64,000 bases of DNA from Marinobacter manganoxydans MnI7-9 (GCF_000235625.1 NZ_AGTR01000084.1:124001-188000); one strand, 5' to 3'. Shown: positions 44,905-56,780, counted from the first letter of the stretch. The notes: generated by a model not told the origin, from the letters alone. Program-made: numbers and translations.

Positions 44905-47778
44905 ATGCGACGTTGGGGCATTCGCAAGAAAGTTTTAGTGGTGACGCTGGTTCCCACCCTGCTGACCACCCTGATGCTGGGGCTGTTCTTCACCTACAGC
45001 TGGGTCAACAATATCGAAAGTCTGCTGAAGGACCGGGGCGAGTCACTCTCCCGTCAGCTCGCGGCCGGTTCCGAGTACGGCCTTTTCACTGCCAACCGAA
45101 GCCTGCTCAGCAGCCTCTCCAATGCCCTCCTGGAAGAGCAGGACGTGCGCTCCATCACCTTCTTTGGCAGTGACGGCTCCCGCCTGCTCCACACCGGGCC
45201 CGGAAGCTCGGAGACCGTGCAGTCCGACGAACTCACCGCCGAGCACGCCACCCGGATATCCCGAAAAAACAGCACCCGGTTTATCACCCCCGTGTTTCTG
45301 CAGGATCTGATGATCGAGAGCATGCTCGACCCGGATGCCCGCCAGTCCATGTCGAATCTGCGGGAGCCTCTGGGCTGGGTGGTTGTGGAAATGTCCCATA
45401 TCCGCACCGAAAAAGAGACGTACAAGGCCCTGCTTATTTCCCTGCTGCTCATTCTCGGGGGCGTCATTCTCAGCATGGCCATTGCCCTGCGACTGAGCCG
45501 TGCGTTCACCAACCCGGTATTCGAACTGAACGAGGCCGTTGCCAAACTCAAGGAAGGCAAGCTGGATACCCGGGTCTACACTGGCGCCGGGCCGGAGTTC
45601 GAACAGCTGGAATCCGGCCTCAATGCCATGGCCGAGGAGCTCAGCAAGGCCCAGGCTGAAATGCAGCAGAACATTGATCAGGCCACCGAAGATCTGCGGG
45701 AAACGCTGGAGACCATCGAAATCCAGAACATCGAGCTCGATTTCGCTCGAAAAGAAGCACTCGAGGCCAGTCGGATCAAATCCGAGTTCCTGGCCAACAT
45801 GTCCCACGAGATCCGCACACCGCTGAACGGCATCATAGGTTTCACCGAACTGCTTCTAAAGAGTCCCCTGCCACGCCAGCAACGGGACCACCTGAGCACC
45901 ATCAGGAAATCGTCGGAGATCCTGCTCACGATCATCAACGACATCCTCGATTTCTCGAAGATTGAGGCCGGCAAGCTGATCCTCGACCGGGTACCGTTCC
46001 AGTTACGCGATATCGTCGAGGAAGTCATGGTCATGCTGGCGCCGGCCGCCCATGCCAAGAACCTGGATCTGGTGCCACTGGTCTACAACGATGTGCCGGA
46101 CAACATCATGGGTGACCCCTTGCGGGTCAAACAGGTGATCACCAACCTGGTCAACAACGCCATCAAGTTTACCCAGACCGGCGAGGTAGTCCTGCGGGCG
46201 AGCCTGGAAGAGGAAGATACCGATTCCAACCGGGTTACGCTGCGCCTGAGCATCACGGATTCCGGCGTGGGTCTCTCCCGGGCCCAGCAGCAATCCCTGT
46301 TCAACGCCTTCAGTCAGGCTGATGCCTCCACCGCCCGTCAATACGGTGGTACCGGCCTCGGGCTGGCCATCTCGAAGCGTCTGGTTGAGGAGATGGGGGG
46401 CAAGATCGGGCTCGAGAGCGAACTTGGCAAGGGCTCGACCTTCTGGTTCACCCTCACCTCGGAGCTTGCCACCAGCGGTGAGGCCATTGCCCCCCGGGAT
46501 GCCCTGCGTGGTGAACGGGTCATCTATCTGGAACAACAGAAAACCACCGGCCTGGCCGTGGAACACCTGTTGCGGGACTGGGGCATGGTGGTCGACCGGG
46601 TGGCCTCCCCCGGTGCACTGCAGGAACACATTGAGGAAGCCCAGAAAAGCCAGGCCGGTTACGCCGTGGCCATTGTCGGCATTACCCGGCACCTGCTCAA
46701 TTCCAGCCAGTACTGCAGCCTTGTCCGTACCCTTGAGATCGAACGGGATTGCCGGACACTGTTGCTGACCCCCACCCTGGAAACCCACGACACGCCACTA
46801 TCGGGGCTTGCCAGCGGCCACCTCACCAAACCGGTGTGCCGCGATTCCCTCTACGACGAGCTTCTGCTGCTGGTGCACGGCATCAATTCCAGCGGGCGGG
46901 TGCCCGAATACGAGATTTCCGCCAACCGAGTGACCACCGCCAATGTTCCCCGGGTACTGGCAGTGGATGACAACGACGCCAACCTGAAGCTGGTAATGAC
47001 CCTGCTGGAAGACTGCCAACTGGACGCCGAGGGCGCTTCCAGCGGATTTGAAGCCCTGAGCAAGGCCAGACAGAAACCCTTCGACCTGGTCTTCATGGAT
47101 CTGCAGATGCCCGGCATGGACGGTGTGGAAACCACGGCCAGGCTGAGGGAGATGGATACCGGCAATCACCGGACCCCGATCATTGCCCTGACCGCCCATG
47201 CCCTGTCGGACGAGCAGGAACGGCTGACCAAGCAGGGTTTCGATGGCTACATGCCCAAACCCATCAGCAGTGGCCAGCTCAACGACATCATTCATGAGTA
47301 CACCGGCTACGTGTGCCCGAAGAGCGGCAGCGACGGTCGGCTTCCCGTGCCGGAAGTTCGCGACACCCGTCGGGCCCTGCGGCCATCAACGCGCAAAATG
47401 CAGCAGGACTGCGTCAGCGTCGAGGAAAGCATTCAGCTGGCCGCCGGCAAAGCTGACCTGGCGGAAGAACTGTTCAGCATGCTGCTGGAACAGGTCCACG
47501 TGGATCGGGAGCGGATCCCGGAACTCTGGACCAACGACAATATGGAAGAGCTGCTGGAGTGCGTTCACAAACTCCATGGCGCCACCCGCTACTGCGGCGT
47601 ACCGGAACTGAGGGCCGCAGCTAACCATCTGGAAACGGCGATCAAATGCTCTGCCCCGGATCTGGAGCACCAGAAAGACCAGCTGCTCTCGGCCATGGAG
47701 CGCCTGCAGATCTGGAGCGACCAGACCGACTGGCAACAGCTGTTCCGCGAACGCCACGAGGCCGCCGAAACGACCTGA
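44905..47778 (+). CDS. gacS: Hybrid sensor histidine kinase GacS/BarA
   Basis: 957 residues. Two membrane helices bracket a periplasmic domain: about 10-32 and 175-196. A HAMP domain follows, then the HisKA box with His301 ([11 protein letters not shown]) and HATPase (VNNAIKF, DSGVGL, GGTGLGL). A receiver with Asp732 (VFMDLQMPG) and an HPt domain with His888 ([12 protein letters not shown]) complete the phosphorelay. The domain order equals GacS/BarA, which activates GacA and hence small RNAs that titrate CsrA/RsmA. AGGAACACGGT precedes the ATG. Divergent from cysM, the same neighbour as in Pseudomonas. Confidence 0.95.
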   Translation: MRRWGIRKKVLVVTLVPTLLTTLMLGLFFTYSWVNNIESLLKDRGESLSRQLAAGSEYGLFTANRSLLSSLSNALLEEQDVRSITFFGSDGSRLLHTGPGSSETVQSDELTAEHATRISRKNSTRFITPVFLQDLMIESMLDPDARQSMSNLREPLGWVVVEMSHIRTEKETYKALLISLLLILGGVILSMAIALRLSRAFTNPVFELNEAVAKLKEGKLDTRVYTGAGPEFEQLESGLNAMAEELSKAQAEMQQNIDQATEDLRETLETIEIQNIELDFARKEALEASRIKSEFLANMSHEIRTPLNGIIGFTELLLKSPLPRQQRDHLSTIRKSSEILLTIINDILDFSKIEAGKLILDRVPFQLRDIVEEVMVMLAPAAHAKNLDLVPLVYNDVPDNIMGDPLRVKQVITNLVNNAIKFTQTGEVVLRASLEEEDTDSNRVTLRLSITDSGVGLSRAQQQSLFNAFSQADASTARQYGGTGLGLAISKRLVEEMGGKIGLESELGKGSTFWFTLTSELATSGEAIAPRDALRGERVIYLEQQKTTGLAVEHLLRDWGMVVDRVASPGALQEHIEEAQKSQAGYAVAIVGITRHLLNSSQYCSLVRTLEIERDCRTLLLTPTLETHDTPLSGLASGHLTKPVCRDSLYDELLLLVHGINSSGRVPEYEISANRVTTANVPRVLAVDDNDANLKLVMTLLEDCQLDAEGASSGFEALSKARQKPFDLVFMDLQMPGMDGVETTARLREMDTGNHRTPIIALTAHALSDEQERLTKQGFDGYMPKPISSGQLNDIIHEYTGYVCPKSGSDGRLPVPEVRDTRRALRPSTRKMQQDCVSVEESIQLAAGKADLAEELFSMLLEQVHVDRERIPELWTNDNMEELLECVHKLHGATRYCGVPELRAAANHLETAIKCSAPDLEHQKDQLLSAMERLQIWSDQTDWQQLFRERHEAAETT

Positions 47779-47789
47779 CGCTACCTCGA

Positions 47790-47813
47790 ATCAGGCCCGG
47801 CTGCGGGCCTGAT
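47790..47813. terminator. Perfect 10-bp hairpin at the gacS/pdxJ junction
   Basis: ATCAGGCCCG (47790-47799) and CGGGCCTGAT (47804-47813) pair perfectly around GCTG. It starts 12 nt after the gacS stop and covers the pdxJ stop codon on the other strand. No long T-run follows in either direction. Confidence 0.5.
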
Positions 47814-48531
47814 CAATAATGGCCTTCATATCCCGGACCGCTTCTTTCAGACCGGTGAAAACCGCACGGGCGATAATGGCATGGCCAATATTCAGTTCGT
47901 TGATGCCATGGATCGCCGCTACCCGCTCGGTGTTGTGATAATGCAGGCCGTGGCCGGCATTGACGATAAGCCCTTTCTTGCGGGCATAGGCCACCGCATC
48001 GGCAATGGTTTTGAACGCGGCATTTTCAGCCTCTGGCGTTTCGGCCTCGGCATACTCTCCGGTGTGAAGTTCGACTACCGGCGCGCCGCAACGCACTGCG
48101 GCATCAATCTGGGCCGGGTCCGGATCAATAAACAATGACACTTCGGCGCCAATTCGGGCGAGGCGCTCACAGGCCTTGGCCACCCGGGATTCCTGACCTT
48201 CCACATCCAGACCGCCCTCGGTGGTCAATTCCTCACGCTTCTCCGGCACCAGGCAGACACATTCCGGCCGCACCTGTTCGGCAAACGCCAGCATCGCATC
48301 GGTTACCGCCATTTCCAGATTCATCTTGGTCTGGAGCACCTCTTTGAGCAGCAGCACATCCCGATCCTGAATATGACGCCGGTCTTCCCTGGGATGGATT
48401 GTGATGCCGTCTGCCCCGACTTCCTCGGCCATCAGTGCTGCCTGAACCGGATCCGGATACCGGGTCCCCCTCGCCTGACGGAGGGTGGCAACGTGATCAA
48501 TATTGACGCCAAGCAGTACTCTAGGATTCAT
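47791..48531 (-). CDS. pdxJ: Pyridoxine 5'-phosphate synthase
   Basis: 246 residues. [18 protein letters not shown] at the start, [12 protein letters not shown] and [16 protein letters not shown] near the end are all PdxJ signatures. It forms pyridoxine 5'-phosphate from 1-deoxyxylulose 5-phosphate and 3-amino-2-oxopropyl phosphate. Its start overlaps recO by 11 bp, and it is the last gene of the lepA-lepB-DUF4845-rnc-era-recO-pdxJ series. Confidence 0.96.
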   Translation of the reverse strand: MNPRVLLGVNIDHVATLRQARGTRYPDPVQAALMAEEVGADGITIHPREDRRHIQDRDVLLLKEVLQTKMNLEMAVTDAMLAFAEQVRPECVCLVPEKREELTTEGGLDVEGQESRVAKACERLARIGAEVSLFIDPDPAQIDAAVRCGAPVVELHTGEYAEAETPEAENAAFKTIADAVAYARKKGLIVNAGHGLHYHNTERVAAIHGINELNIGHAIIARAVFTGLKEAVRDMKAIIDQARSRA

Positions 48532-49249
48532 GGGATTCTCCCCGAAGGTGAGTGAAAAGGCTGCGACTGTTCAGGGGGCGCCCCTGCAGAAGATAATCGA
48601 TCAGCACCCGCATGACCCGCTTCGCCAGCCGCCGACAGCGGTCCGATTGCAGATCATCCCGGGCCAGATCCAGTAATACTTCCCCGGGCAGATGCCGCAG
48701 GCGCACACCGGCCGACAGCCCGGAAACAATGCCCTGCTCCGGATCATAACAATACTCCCGGTCAGGCTCGACGGATTGCCCTGTATCGGTGGCAAGATCC
48801 CAGGCAAAGTCGTAACCCAGGGCGGCAGCAAAAGCGAGTTCGAACCGCCGCAGCACCGGCTCCACGTCTGTGGTGTCGGACAGCTGCCCGATGGCATCTA
48901 TGTAGGCTGCAAAGAGGGTCGGATGGGGATCGGCGGCGGGCAGAACCCGCTGCAACAGTTCATTCAGGTAGAGGCCACTATAGAGCGACACTGTCCGGGT
49001 GATTGTCGGGCCGGTTCGCACATCGACCTGGGTCAGGGTTTTCAGGTCGCCCCGACCGGCCCAGTCCACCACAAGCGGCTGGAAGGGCTGTAGCTGGGCT
49101 TTCAGCGGACTTTTGGCACTGTTGGCGCCCCGGGCAATGACGGTCATCCGGCCATGGTTCAGGGCAAAGAGATCCACCATCAGGCTGGTTTCCCGCCAGG
49201 GCCGGCGGTGAAGGACATAAGCGGGCTCCTGCAGCTCAGGCCCCTTCAT
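48521..49249 (-). CDS. recO: DNA repair protein RecO
   Basis: 242 residues. The N-terminal OB-fold has [19 protein letters not shown] and [20 protein letters not shown], both typical of RecO; the helical C-terminal part follows ([25 protein letters not shown]). It loads RecA onto single-stranded DNA with RecR. It lies 7 nt downstream of era. Confidence 0.94.
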   Translation of the reverse strand: MKGPELQEPAYVLHRRPWRETSLMVDLFALNHGRMTVIARGANSAKSPLKAQLQPFQPLVVDWAGRGDLKTLTQVDVRTGPTITRTVSLYSGLYLNELLQRVLPAADPHPTLFAAYIDAIGQLSDTTDVEPVLRRFELAFAAALGYDFAWDLATDTGQSVEPDREYCYDPEQGIVSGLSAGVRLRHLPGEVLLDLARDDLQSDRCRRLAKRVMRVLIDYLLQGRPLNSRSLFTHLRGESHES

Positions 49250-49256
49250 AGCCGCC

Positions 49257-50174
49257 TCAGAGGTCGTTCATGCCCAGGCTCTTCAGGGCCCGGTCGCTGT
49301 CTGCCCAACCGCGCTTAACCTTGACCCAGAGGCGCAGCATGATCTTGCTGTCGAACATGCGTTCCATATCCGTGCGCGCCTCCTGACCAATCCGGCGCAT
49401 CCGCTCGCCCTTTTCGCCGATGATGATCTTCTTCTGGCCTTCACGCTCGACCAGGATCAGGGCGGATATGTGCAGGGTCTTGCCCTCGCGCTTGAACTCC
49501 TCGATCTCCACCGCCACCGAATATGGCAGCTCTGCTCCAAGCTGTCGGGTGATCTTTTCTCGGACAATCTCGGAGGCCAGGAATCGCTCACTGCGATCGG
49601 TGATCTGGTCGTCCGGATAGAAATGAATACTCTCCGGCAGGAAACGCCCCACGGCCTCTTCCAGAGGTTCCAGATTGGTCTCTTTCAGGGCCGAAAGCGG
49701 AATGATCTCGGCAAACTCGCGCTTTTTCGAGAGCATATCCAGATGCGGCAGCAGGCTTTCCCGTTTTTCGATCTTGTCGACCTTGTTCACCGCCAGGATC
49801 ACAGGGCATTTCAGGCGACTGAGTTTCTCCAGCACCATCTCATCCGCGGTCGTCCAGGCCAGCTGATCCACCACAAACACCACCACATCGACATCAATGA
49901 GCGCCGACGTGGCCGCCTTGTTCATGTAGCGGTTAATGGCACGGGGCTCCTCCTCGTGCATGCCAGGTGTGTCCACATAGATCGCTTGCACCGGCCCTAC
50001 GGTCTTGATACCCAGCACCTGATGACGGGTGGTCTGCGGCTTGCGGGAAGTGATGCTCAGCTTCTGCCCGAGGATATGGTTCAGCAGTGTAGACTTGCCC
50101 ACGTTCGGACGGCCAACGATGGCCACAAAACCGCAGCGACTGTCCGGGTTTTCCGGACGGGTGATATCGTTCAT
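49257..50174 (-). CDS. era: GTPase Era
   Basis: 305 residues. G1 is [13 protein letters not shown]3 is DTPGMHEE and G4 is NKVDK. The KH domain carries [17 protein letters not shown]. Era binds the 3' end of 16S rRNA and helps 30S assembly. Its ATG shares one base with the rnc stop (TAATG), so the two are coupled. Confidence 0.97.
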   Translation of the reverse strand: MNDITRPENPDSRCGFVAIVGRPNVGKSTLLNHILGQKLSITSRKPQTTRHQVLGIKTVGPVQAIYVDTPGMHEEEPRAINRYMNKAATSALIDVDVVVFVVDQLAWTTADEMVLEKLSRLKCPVILAVNKVDKIEKRESLLPHLDMLSKKREFAEIIPLSALKETNLEPLEEAVGRFLPESIHFYPDDQITDRSERFLASEIVREKITRQLGAELPYSVAVEIEEFKREGKTLHISALILVEREGQKKIIIGEKGERMRRIGQEARTDMERMFDSKIMLRLWVKVKRGWADSDRALKSLGMNDL

Positions 50175-50863
50175 TACTGGTTCTCCACGCCCAACTCTTT
50201 CAGGGCGTTACGGGCTGCCTGCTGCTCGGCCACCCGGCGGCTACTGCCAGTCCCGGTGGTCTTTCGGTCCAGCGACGGCAGCGCACAGGATACATGGAAT
50301 GTCTGGTTGTGGGCCTCGCCGTCCACGGAAATGACGTCATAGCGTGGCAGCGGAAACTGACGCGACTGGAGATATTCCTGCAAACGGGTCTTGGGGTCTT
50401 TCTGGGTGTCCTGCAGGTCGAGCTTTTCCAGACGGTGCTCGAACCAGCGCAATACCTGTTCCCGGCAGGTATGGAAATCACTGTCGAGGTAGATGGCGCC
50501 GATGATGGACTCCACAGCGTCAGCCAGGATGGATTCCCGACGGAACCCGCCGCTTTTCAGTTCTCCCGAGCCCAGTCGAAGGTATGTGCCGAGCTGAAAC
50601 TCGCGACCAATCTCAGCCAGCGTCACGCCCTTTACCATCCGGGCCCGCAGACGACTCAGCTGACCTTCACGGGCTTTTTCGAAGTGCAGAAACAGATACT
50701 CGGCAATAACCATGTTCACAATGGAATCGCCGAGGAATTCGAGGCGCTCGTTATTCTGGTTCCCGTAGCTCCGGTGGGTAAGTGCCAGCAAAAGCCGCTC
50801 CGGCGATTTGAACTGATAGCCGATGCGCCGCTGTAACTGATCCAGATCCGGTTGTGAACTCAC
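50174..50863 (-). CDS. rnc: Ribonuclease III
   Basis: 229 residues. The signature [19 protein letters not shown] and the second metal site ([14 protein letters not shown]) are intact; a C-terminal dsRNA-binding domain begins near 155 ([19 protein letters not shown]). It processes rRNA precursors and other double-stranded RNA. The start is GTG, overlapping the DUF4845 gene stop (GTGA), with AAGGG just upstream. Confidence 0.96.
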   Translation of the reverse strand: MSSQPDLDQLQRRIGYQFKSPERLLLALTHRSYGNQNNERLEFLGDSIVNMVIAEYLFLHFEKAREGQLSRLRARMVKGVTLAEIGREFQLGTYLRLGSGELKSGGFRRESILADAVESIIGAIYLDSDFHTCREQVLRWFEHRLEKLDLQDTQKDPKTRLQEYLQSRQFPLPRYDVISVDGEAHNQTFHVSCALPSLDRKTTGTGSSRRVAEQQAARNALKELGVENQ

Positions 50864-51249
50864 TTGCCCTTCATCTCATATTTGTGCTTGAAGTGAACCA
50901 CCGTATCCACGTTACTGAACAGGTTGTTACGCACTTCGTAATCAACATTGATGACGACCAGATCGCCGTCTTTATCGACAGAAATATTCTTGGCATCGAA
51001 ACCCCGGACATTGTTCACACTGAGCCGTTTGTTAATCAGTGTGCGGACCTGGGCCGGCCCCATCTGAGAGAGCCCTTCTGTGCCATCAAGGCTTTCCAGC
51101 GCCTCCTGAATGGTGATGTCATCCAGGTAGGCAGGGCCCAGTTTGATCACCAGCGTCAGCAGGCCACCAAAGAACAGCACCATAACCATCATGGTCAATG
51201 CCGAGGCACCCCGCTGACGGCCCATGCCGGAAAGATTGTTTTTCTTCAT
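50860..51249 (-). CDS. DUF4845 domain membrane protein
   Basis: 129 residues. A basic N-terminus ([16 protein letters not shown]) and one membrane helix ([19 protein letters not shown]) precede a small periplasmic domain ([31 protein letters not shown]). This is the DUF4845 protein usually found between lepB and rnc in gammaproteobacteria; its function is unknown. It overlaps rnc and lies 26 nt after lepB. Confidence 0.92.
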   Translation of the reverse strand: MKKNNLSGMGRQRGASALTMMVMVLFFGGLLTLVIKLGPAYLDDITIQEALESLDGTEGLSQMGPAQVRTLINKRLSVNNVRGFDAKNISVDKDGDLVVINVDYEVRNNLFSNVDTVVHFKHKYEMKGK

Positions 51250-51275
51250 TATGACTGCGCTCCAGATAGTCCGAG

Positions 51276-52082
51276 TTACTCGATTCCGCCTACACGATCA
51301 AAGGATGGCAGACTGGTAAGGGATTTCCAGTGCATCCAGATAGCAAAGGCCTTGCCCACCACCAGCTCATCCGGGACCGTGCCCCAGTAGCGGCTGTCAT
51401 TACTGTTGTCGCGATTGTCACCCATGACAAAATAATGGCCTTCGGGCACCAGCCACTCGCCCTCACCACTGCCACCGGGCCGACCCATGGTCAGGAAAAT
51501 GTCGTGCTCGACTTCACCCAGATCTTCACGGCGCAGCTCCATCGGCGGCAGTCTCGCGATAAATCGCGTTTCGACCTTCTCACCATTGATGAACAACTGC
51601 TTGTCACGATAACGGATATGATCGCCCGGCAGACCGATTACCCGCTTGATGTAGTTGGTCTGGCCGTCCTCCGGGTAGCGGAACACCATAATATCGCCTC
51701 GCTGGGGGTCGCCAACGGGGATCACTTTGGTCCCGGCAACAGGCAGCCTTAATCCGTAGGCGTATTTGTTCACCAGAATAAAGTCGCCCACCTCCAGGGT
51801 GGGCAGCATGGAGCCCGACGGGATCTGGAACGGCTCCACCAGGAAGGAGCGCAGCACCAGGACAATCGCCAACACTGGGAAAAACGATCGGCTGAGGTCG
51901 ACCAGGTAGGGTTCTTTCGGTTCCTCAGATTCCGCGGAGGAGCTATCGCCTACGTCTCCGGCAGCACCACTGGCACGGTAGGCAGCGAGACGACGCTCAC
52001 GAAGAAACAGCTTGTCCGCCAGCCAGATCAGACCCGTTGCGAAGGTCAGTACCACCAGTACCAGGGGAAAATCGATATCCAT
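51276..52082 (-). CDS. lepB: Signal peptidase I
   Basis: 268 residues. An N-terminal membrane anchor (PLVLVVLTFATGLIWLADKL) and a second hydrophobic stretch (FFPVLAIVLVLRSFLV) are followed by the catalytic Ser in IPSGSMLPTLEVGD and the catalytic Lys in YIKRVIGLPGD; VMGDNRDNSNDSRYWG is box E. It cleaves signal peptides from secreted proteins at the inner membrane. It is shorter than E. coli LepB (324), as often in Pseudomonas-type bacteria. It lies 12 nt after lepA. Confidence 0.96.
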   Translation of the reverse strand: MDIDFPLVLVVLTFATGLIWLADKLFLRERRLAAYRASGAAGDVGDSSSAESEEPKEPYLVDLSRSFFPVLAIVLVLRSFLVEPFQIPSGSMLPTLEVGDFILVNKYAYGLRLPVAGTKVIPVGDPQRGDIMVFRYPEDGQTNYIKRVIGLPGDHIRYRDKQLFINGEKVETRFIARLPPMELRREDLGEVEHDIFLTMGRPGGSGEGEWLVPEGHYFVMGDNRDNSNDSRYWGTVPDELVVGKAFAIWMHWKSLTSLPSFDRVGGIE

Positions 52083-52094
52083 CCAGGAGGCCTT

Positions 52095-53897
52095 TTATTT
52101 ATCCACTTTCAGTACGGCAAGAAACGCTTCCTGAGGCACCTCGACATTACCCAGCTGCTTCATACGCTTTTTACCTTCTTTCTGCTTCTGCAGCAGTTTC
52201 TTCTTCCGGCTGACGTCACCACCGTAACACTTGGCGGTTACGTTCTTGCGCAGCGCCTTGACCGTGACCCGCGACACCACCTGGTTACCGATGGCGGCCT
52301 GAATGGCAATATCGAACATCTGGCGCGGAATCAGTTCTTTCATCTTTTCGATCAGCTGGCGACCTTTGTGATGGGCCTGTTCCTTGTGCACGATAATAGC
52401 CAGGGCATCGACACGTTCGCCGTTGATCAGTACGTCCAGCCGCACCAGGTTGGCGCTCTGGAATCGGGTAAAATGATAATCCAGAGACGCAAAGCCGCGA
52501 CTGGCCGACTTGATCCGGTCGAAGAAGTCCATCACTACCTCGGCCATGGGCAGCTCATAGGTGAGCTGAACCTGGGTCGTCATGAAGTGCATGTTCTTCT
52601 GGACGCCGCGCTTTTCCTCACACAAGGCTATTACGTTACCGATGTGCTCCTGGGGCACCAGGATATTCGCTTCCACAATCGGCTCACGCATTTCCTCAAT
52701 GGAACCAATATCCGGAAGCCGGGACGGATTGTCTACCGACAGGGTCTCACCCTGTTTGGTAACCACCTCATAGATCACCGTTGGCGCCGTGGTGATCAGG
52801 TCGATGTCGTATTCACGCTCCAGCCGCTCCTGGATGATTTCCATGTGCAGCATGCCCAGGAAACCACAGCGGAAACCGAAGCCAAGGGCATCGGAATTCT
52901 CCGGCTCGAAAAACAGCGAGGCATCGTTGAGGGTCAGTTTTTCCAGGGCATCCCGGAAATCGTTGTAGTCGTCGGCGCTGACCGGGAACAACCCGGCGTA
53001 GACCTGGGGTTTGACTTTCTTGAACCCGGGCAGCATTGGCGTCTGCTCGGCGAACTTCTGGTGAACAATGGTATCACCTACCGGCGCCCCGTGAATGTCC
53101 TTGATTCCGGCCACCACGAAGCCGACATCGCCGGACTCCAGCAGGTCGGTGTCTTTCGGTTTGGGATTAAAAATACCAACCTTGTCGGCATTCCAGGCCT
53201 TCCCGGTAGACTTGATGACGATCTTGTCGCCCTTTTTCAGGGTGCCCTCGGTCACCCTCACGAGCGACACGACGCCCAGATAATTGTCGAACCAGGAATC
53301 GATGATCAGAGCCTGCAGGGGCGCGCTTCGGTCGCCCTTGGGTGGCGGGATCTTCTTGATCAGATCTTCCAGAACATCTTCCACGCCCAGACCACTCTTG
53401 GCGCTACAGCGAACCGCATCAGACGCTTCAATGCCAATGATATCCTCGATTTCTGCCGCTACACGCTCCGGTTCGGCCTGCGGGAGATCCATCTTGTTCA
53501 AAACCGGCACAACTTCGAGACCCTGCTCAATGGCGGTGTAGCAGTTAGCCACTGACTGGGCTTCAACACCCTGCCCGGCGTCCACCACCAGCAGGGCCCC
53601 CTCGCAGGCATAGAGCGAGCGGGAAACCTCGTAGGAAAAGTCCACGTGGCCCGGGGTATCGATAAAGTTCAGTTTGTATTCCTGCCCGTCACGGGCGGTG
53701 TAATTCAGCGTGACACTCTGGGCCTTGATGGTAATCCCTCGCTCACGCTCGAGATCCATGGAGTCCAGGACCTGCTCGGCCATTTCACGGTCCGTCAGGC
53801 CGCCGCAAACCTGGATAAAACGGTCTGCCAGCGTGGATTTACCATGGTCAATGTGGGCGATGATGGAAAAGTTACGGATTCGGCTCAGTTCAGTCAC
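52095..53897 (-). CDS. lepA: Elongation factor 4 (LepA)
   Basis: 600 residues. G motifs: [28 protein letters not shown] and LNKMDLPQ. The chain ends with the LepA-specific domain ([18 protein letters not shown]). It back-translocates or remodels stalled ribosomes and affects 30S assembly. The start is GTG 53897, two codons before the conserved core; no ATG nearby is in frame. Ribosome site is weak. First gene of the lepA-lepB series. Confidence 0.97.
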   Translation of the reverse strand: MTELSRIRNFSIIAHIDHGKSTLADRFIQVCGGLTDREMAEQVLDSMDLERERGITIKAQSVTLNYTARDGQEYKLNFIDTPGHVDFSYEVSRSLYACEGALLVVDAGQGVEAQSVANCYTAIEQGLEVVPVLNKMDLPQAEPERVAAEIEDIIGIEASDAVRCSAKSGLGVEDVLEDLIKKIPPPKGDRSAPLQALIIDSWFDNYLGVVSLVRVTEGTLKKGDKIVIKSTGKAWNADKVGIFNPKPKDTDLLESGDVGFVVAGIKDIHGAPVGDTIVHQKFAEQTPMLPGFKKVKPQVYAGLFPVSADDYNDFRDALEKLTLNDASLFFEPENSDALGFGFRCGFLGMLHMEIIQERLEREYDIDLITTAPTVIYEVVTKQGETLSVDNPSRLPDIGSIEEMREPIVEANILVPQEHIGNVIALCEEKRGVQKNMHFMTTQVQLTYELPMAEVVMDFFDRIKSASRGFASLDYHFTRFQSANLVRLDVLINGERVDALAIIVHKEQAHHKGRQLIEKMKELIPRQMFDIAIQAAIGNQVVSRVTVKALRKNVTAKCYGGDVSRKKKLLQKQKEGKKRMKQLGNVEVPQEAFLAVLKVDK

Positions 53898-54001
53898 AGA
53901 CGATGAATACTCAGTTAAGACGAAGGATTGAGCCCGGAAGGGCCGCTACCGGGATCCGGGAACGGCGTGATTTTACCGGTTACCGGCCGCCATTGCCATG
54001 A

Positions 54002-56746
54002 TCAGGAAATCAGCGGCCGTTCGTATTGCCGGATAAGGAAACCGATGAGCGCATCCTCGTCCAGCGGATAGCTGAACAGGTTGCCCTGACACTGGGCGCA
54101 GCCGTGAGTTTTCAGGAAGCTCAGCTGCTGTGGGGTTTCCACACCCTCCGCAACCACCGTAAGGTGGAGCTTGCGGGCCAGGGCAATCACTGCGGAGGCC
54201 ACATCCGTGGCACTGACATTGTAGGGAATGTCGCGAATGAACCGGTGGTCGATCTTGATAACATCCAGCGGCAGCTGCTGCAAAGCAACCAGTGAACAGG
54301 AGCCGGTGCCGAAATCATCCAGTATCAGACAGACCCCGAGATCATGGAGTGACACCAGCAACTCCCTGAGCATTCGCGGATCTTCATTGAGCAGCTCCGC
54401 CGGCATCTCCAGCTCCAGCCGCTCCGGCGAGACGCCCGTCTCGGTGATGACCTGTCGGATCATGCCGAGGAAGCCCGAATCGGTCAGTTGTCGAACAGAC
54501 AGATTCACCGCCATTTTCAGGGATTCAAAGCCGGCCCGTTCCAGGGCCTGAGCCTGAATACAGGCCTGTCTCAAAGCCCATTCACCCAGGCGAACAATCA
54601 GGCCGGTTTCCTCGGCAAGACCGATGAACTGCTGTGCCGACACCAGCCCCTTCTCCGGATGATGCCAGCGCAGGAATGCCTCAACCCCAATCACCCGCTC
54701 ACTGGCCAGATCAATCTTCGGCTGGTAATGCAGAACGAAGCGATCGCCATCCAGCGCCGTGGCCAACTCCTCCTGTTGCAGAAGCCGCCTTGCCGCCTTG
54801 ATGTTCATGGCCGGGGTGAAGAACTGGAACGTATTCCGACCCAGCTCCTTGGCACGATACATCGCCAGATCAGCGTACTTCATCAGGGTTCCGGCGTCCT
54901 CACTGTCGTGGGGAATCATGGTGATGCCGATACTGACCGTGATGCCGACTTCGTGATCGTTCAGCCGGATTCGCTGGCAAAGACTGCGCAGAATGGTCTC
55001 TGCGACCTTGCCGGCAGCATCGGAGTCACTGATCCGGGACAGCAATACCACAAACTCATCGCCGCCGAGCCTGGCAACCGAGTCCTCCTCACGGACACAA
55101 CCCACCAGCCACTGCGCCACCTGGCACAGCAGTTCATCGCCGGAATCGTGCCCCAGGGTGTCGTTGATACGTTTGAAGCCGTCGAGATCCAGGAACATGA
55201 GGGCAGCCGGCTCACCGCTCCGGCGACTGCGGCTGACCACGTGATTCAAACGGTCCCGGAACAGTTGCCGGTTCGCCAGGCCGGTAAGCGGATCATAGAA
55301 TGCCAGCCTGTGCAGCTCGGACTGGGCGGCCTTGAGCTGGGTCAGATCCCGCAGGCTAAGCACAACGCCATTGACGCCTGGCACCGACAACATGGCCGTA
55401 AAGGTGCCCTCCATATCCCGCCACTGCCCCTTGGCATCACGGATACGGACCCGGATGACCGGCATCTGTTTGCCCGGCGACTGAACGGAATCGTCAAAGC
55501 CTCGCTGCAGCTGGGGCCAGTCGTCACCATGAACGAGCTCCTCAAAGTTCAGGGCCTGAACCTGATCCGGCTCGAAGCCAAGGATATCCAGGCTGGACGG
55601 GCTCGCGTACAGGGGTTGCCCGGCACGGTCCATCACCAGGGTGACATTGGCTGCGCCTTCGGTAATCGCCCGATAGCGGCCGGCACTGATCTGCGCCATC
55701 AGCCGTGAACGGATCAAGGCAAGCACGAAGAGGAACAACAGGGCACTGATCACCAGGCCACTGCCGAGGACGATCGGAGGCCGCGGATCTGAGGCCAGGA
55801 AATCAAAGGCGGGCGTGGAGCGCGTCTGCAACAGCCAGTCTCGACCACCATGGCTGATGGTCTGACTCATCTGGAAACTGAATTCGTTGTCCAGGGACCC
55901 CAGATTGGAGCCATACATGAGGTTCTGCCGTTCCACGACTCCGGCATCGTAGATCCGGACATCAAGAAACGGCGAGATCAGGCCAACGATGCCGTCGATA
56001 AGATTGTTCATCCGGAAGGCACTGAACACATAGCCCGCCAACATCATGCGACGCTCAGCCCGGATCTCGGGCACTTCTCCACCCTGGTAGACGGGGTAAT
56101 ACATCAGAAAACTGGCCTGGTCTTCGCCAAGCTCTTCCTGAACCAGCACCACCTTGGCAGTCACCGTGGGGATCGCATCATCCCGGGCCTGCTCCATGGC
56201 CTGGCGATGAATGGGATCGCTGAAGGCATCGTAGCCGAGGGCCCGTCGGTTCCGTTCCGTGCCAGGCTCCAGGTAGACCATGGGGTAGTAGTAGGGACCG
56301 CTACCCAGCGGGTTCACCAGGTAATTATGCACCCCTTCCGCGCGGACAGAGGCAATATGGTCGGCCATCTGGCGTACACCGATACGGCGAACATAGCCAA
56401 TACCCTGAATGCCCGGGTAGTAGCGGTTGATATCAACCTTGTCCACGTATTCGCGCCATTGATCACGGGAAACGTCTCCGGCCACCGCAAACAGACCGGC
56501 ACTGCCGGCCAGCACCTGCTCGTAATTCAGCAAGCGCTCTTCGATGGCGGATTTAAGCTGGAGCGATTGGGTGCGAAAACGGGCTTCCGTGCGGTCTTCC
56601 ACCAGCCGGATGGACACCTGCCAAAGCAATAGGGTGACGGCAACGGCTACCGCGAAGACCAGCCAGGCGACCCAGGCATTGCGGAATTCCAGTAGCTTAC
56701 GGAGAGAGAGTTCCTGTCTGTTCATCATGGGGCTGGTCCGTTCCAT
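54002..56746 (-). CDS. CHASE-PAS-GGDEF-EAL membrane signalling protein
   Basis: Up to 914 residues; the start could also be ATG 56728 or 56725, since none has a clear ribosome site. A first membrane helix (WVAWLVFAVAVAVTLLLW) leads to a CHASE-type periplasmic sensor with the motif GIQGIGYVRRI and YYYPMVYLEPGTERNRRALGY, then a second helix (VLGSGLVISALLFLFVLALI). A PAS domain, GGDEF with intact GGDEF and an REED I-site, and an EAL domain follow. The EAL signature reads VEAFLRW, so L is replaced by F, but the metal Glu is kept and EMPAEL, DDFGTG, IKIDHRF and AEGVE remain. Dual c-di-GMP synthase and phosphodiesterase by sequence; it faces mucD across a terminator. Confidence 0.93.
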   Translation of the reverse strand: MERTSPMMNRQELSLRKLLEFRNAWVAWLVFAVAVAVTLLLWQVSIRLVEDRTEARFRTQSLQLKSAIEERLLNYEQVLAGSAGLFAVAGDVSRDQWREYVDKVDINRYYPGIQGIGYVRRIGVRQMADHIASVRAEGVHNYLVNPLGSGPYYYPMVYLEPGTERNRRALGYDAFSDPIHRQAMEQARDDAIPTVTAKVVLVQEELGEDQASFLMYYPVYQGGEVPEIRAERRMMLAGYVFSAFRMNNLIDGIVGLISPFLDVRIYDAGVVERQNLMYGSNLGSLDNEFSFQMSQTISHGGRDWLLQTRSTPAFDFLASDPRPPIVLGSGLVISALLFLFVLALIRSRLMAQISAGRYRAITEGAANVTLVMDRAGQPLYASPSSLDILGFEPDQVQALNFEELVHGDDWPQLQRGFDDSVQSPGKQMPVIRVRIRDAKGQWRDMEGTFTAMLSVPGVNGVVLSLRDLTQLKAAQSELHRLAFYDPLTGLANRQLFRDRLNHVVSRSRRSGEPAALMFLDLDGFKRINDTLGHDSGDELLCQVAQWLVGCVREEDSVARLGGDEFVVLLSRISDSDAAGKVAETILRSLCQRIRLNDHEVGITVSIGITMIPHDSEDAGTLMKYADLAMYRAKELGRNTFQFFTPAMNIKAARRLLQQEELATALDGDRFVLHYQPKIDLASERVIGVEAFLRWHHPEKGLVSAQQFIGLAEETGLIVRLGEWALRQACIQAQALERAGFESLKMAVNLSVRQLTDSGFLGMIRQVITETGVSPERLELEMPAELLNEDPRMLRELLVSLHDLGVCLILDDFGTGSCSLVALQQLPLDVIKIDHRFIRDIPYNVSATDVASAVIALARKLHLTVVAEGVETPQQLSFLKTHGCAQCQGNLFSYPLDEDALIGFLIRQYERPLIS

Positions 56747-56780
56747 GGCCGCTCATTTTTATTGATCCGCCGAGTATAAC

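Noticed and set aside
54488-55708. 406-codon open frame on the plus strand
   Set aside because: Antisense to the CHASE-GGDEF-EAL gene. No family similarity.
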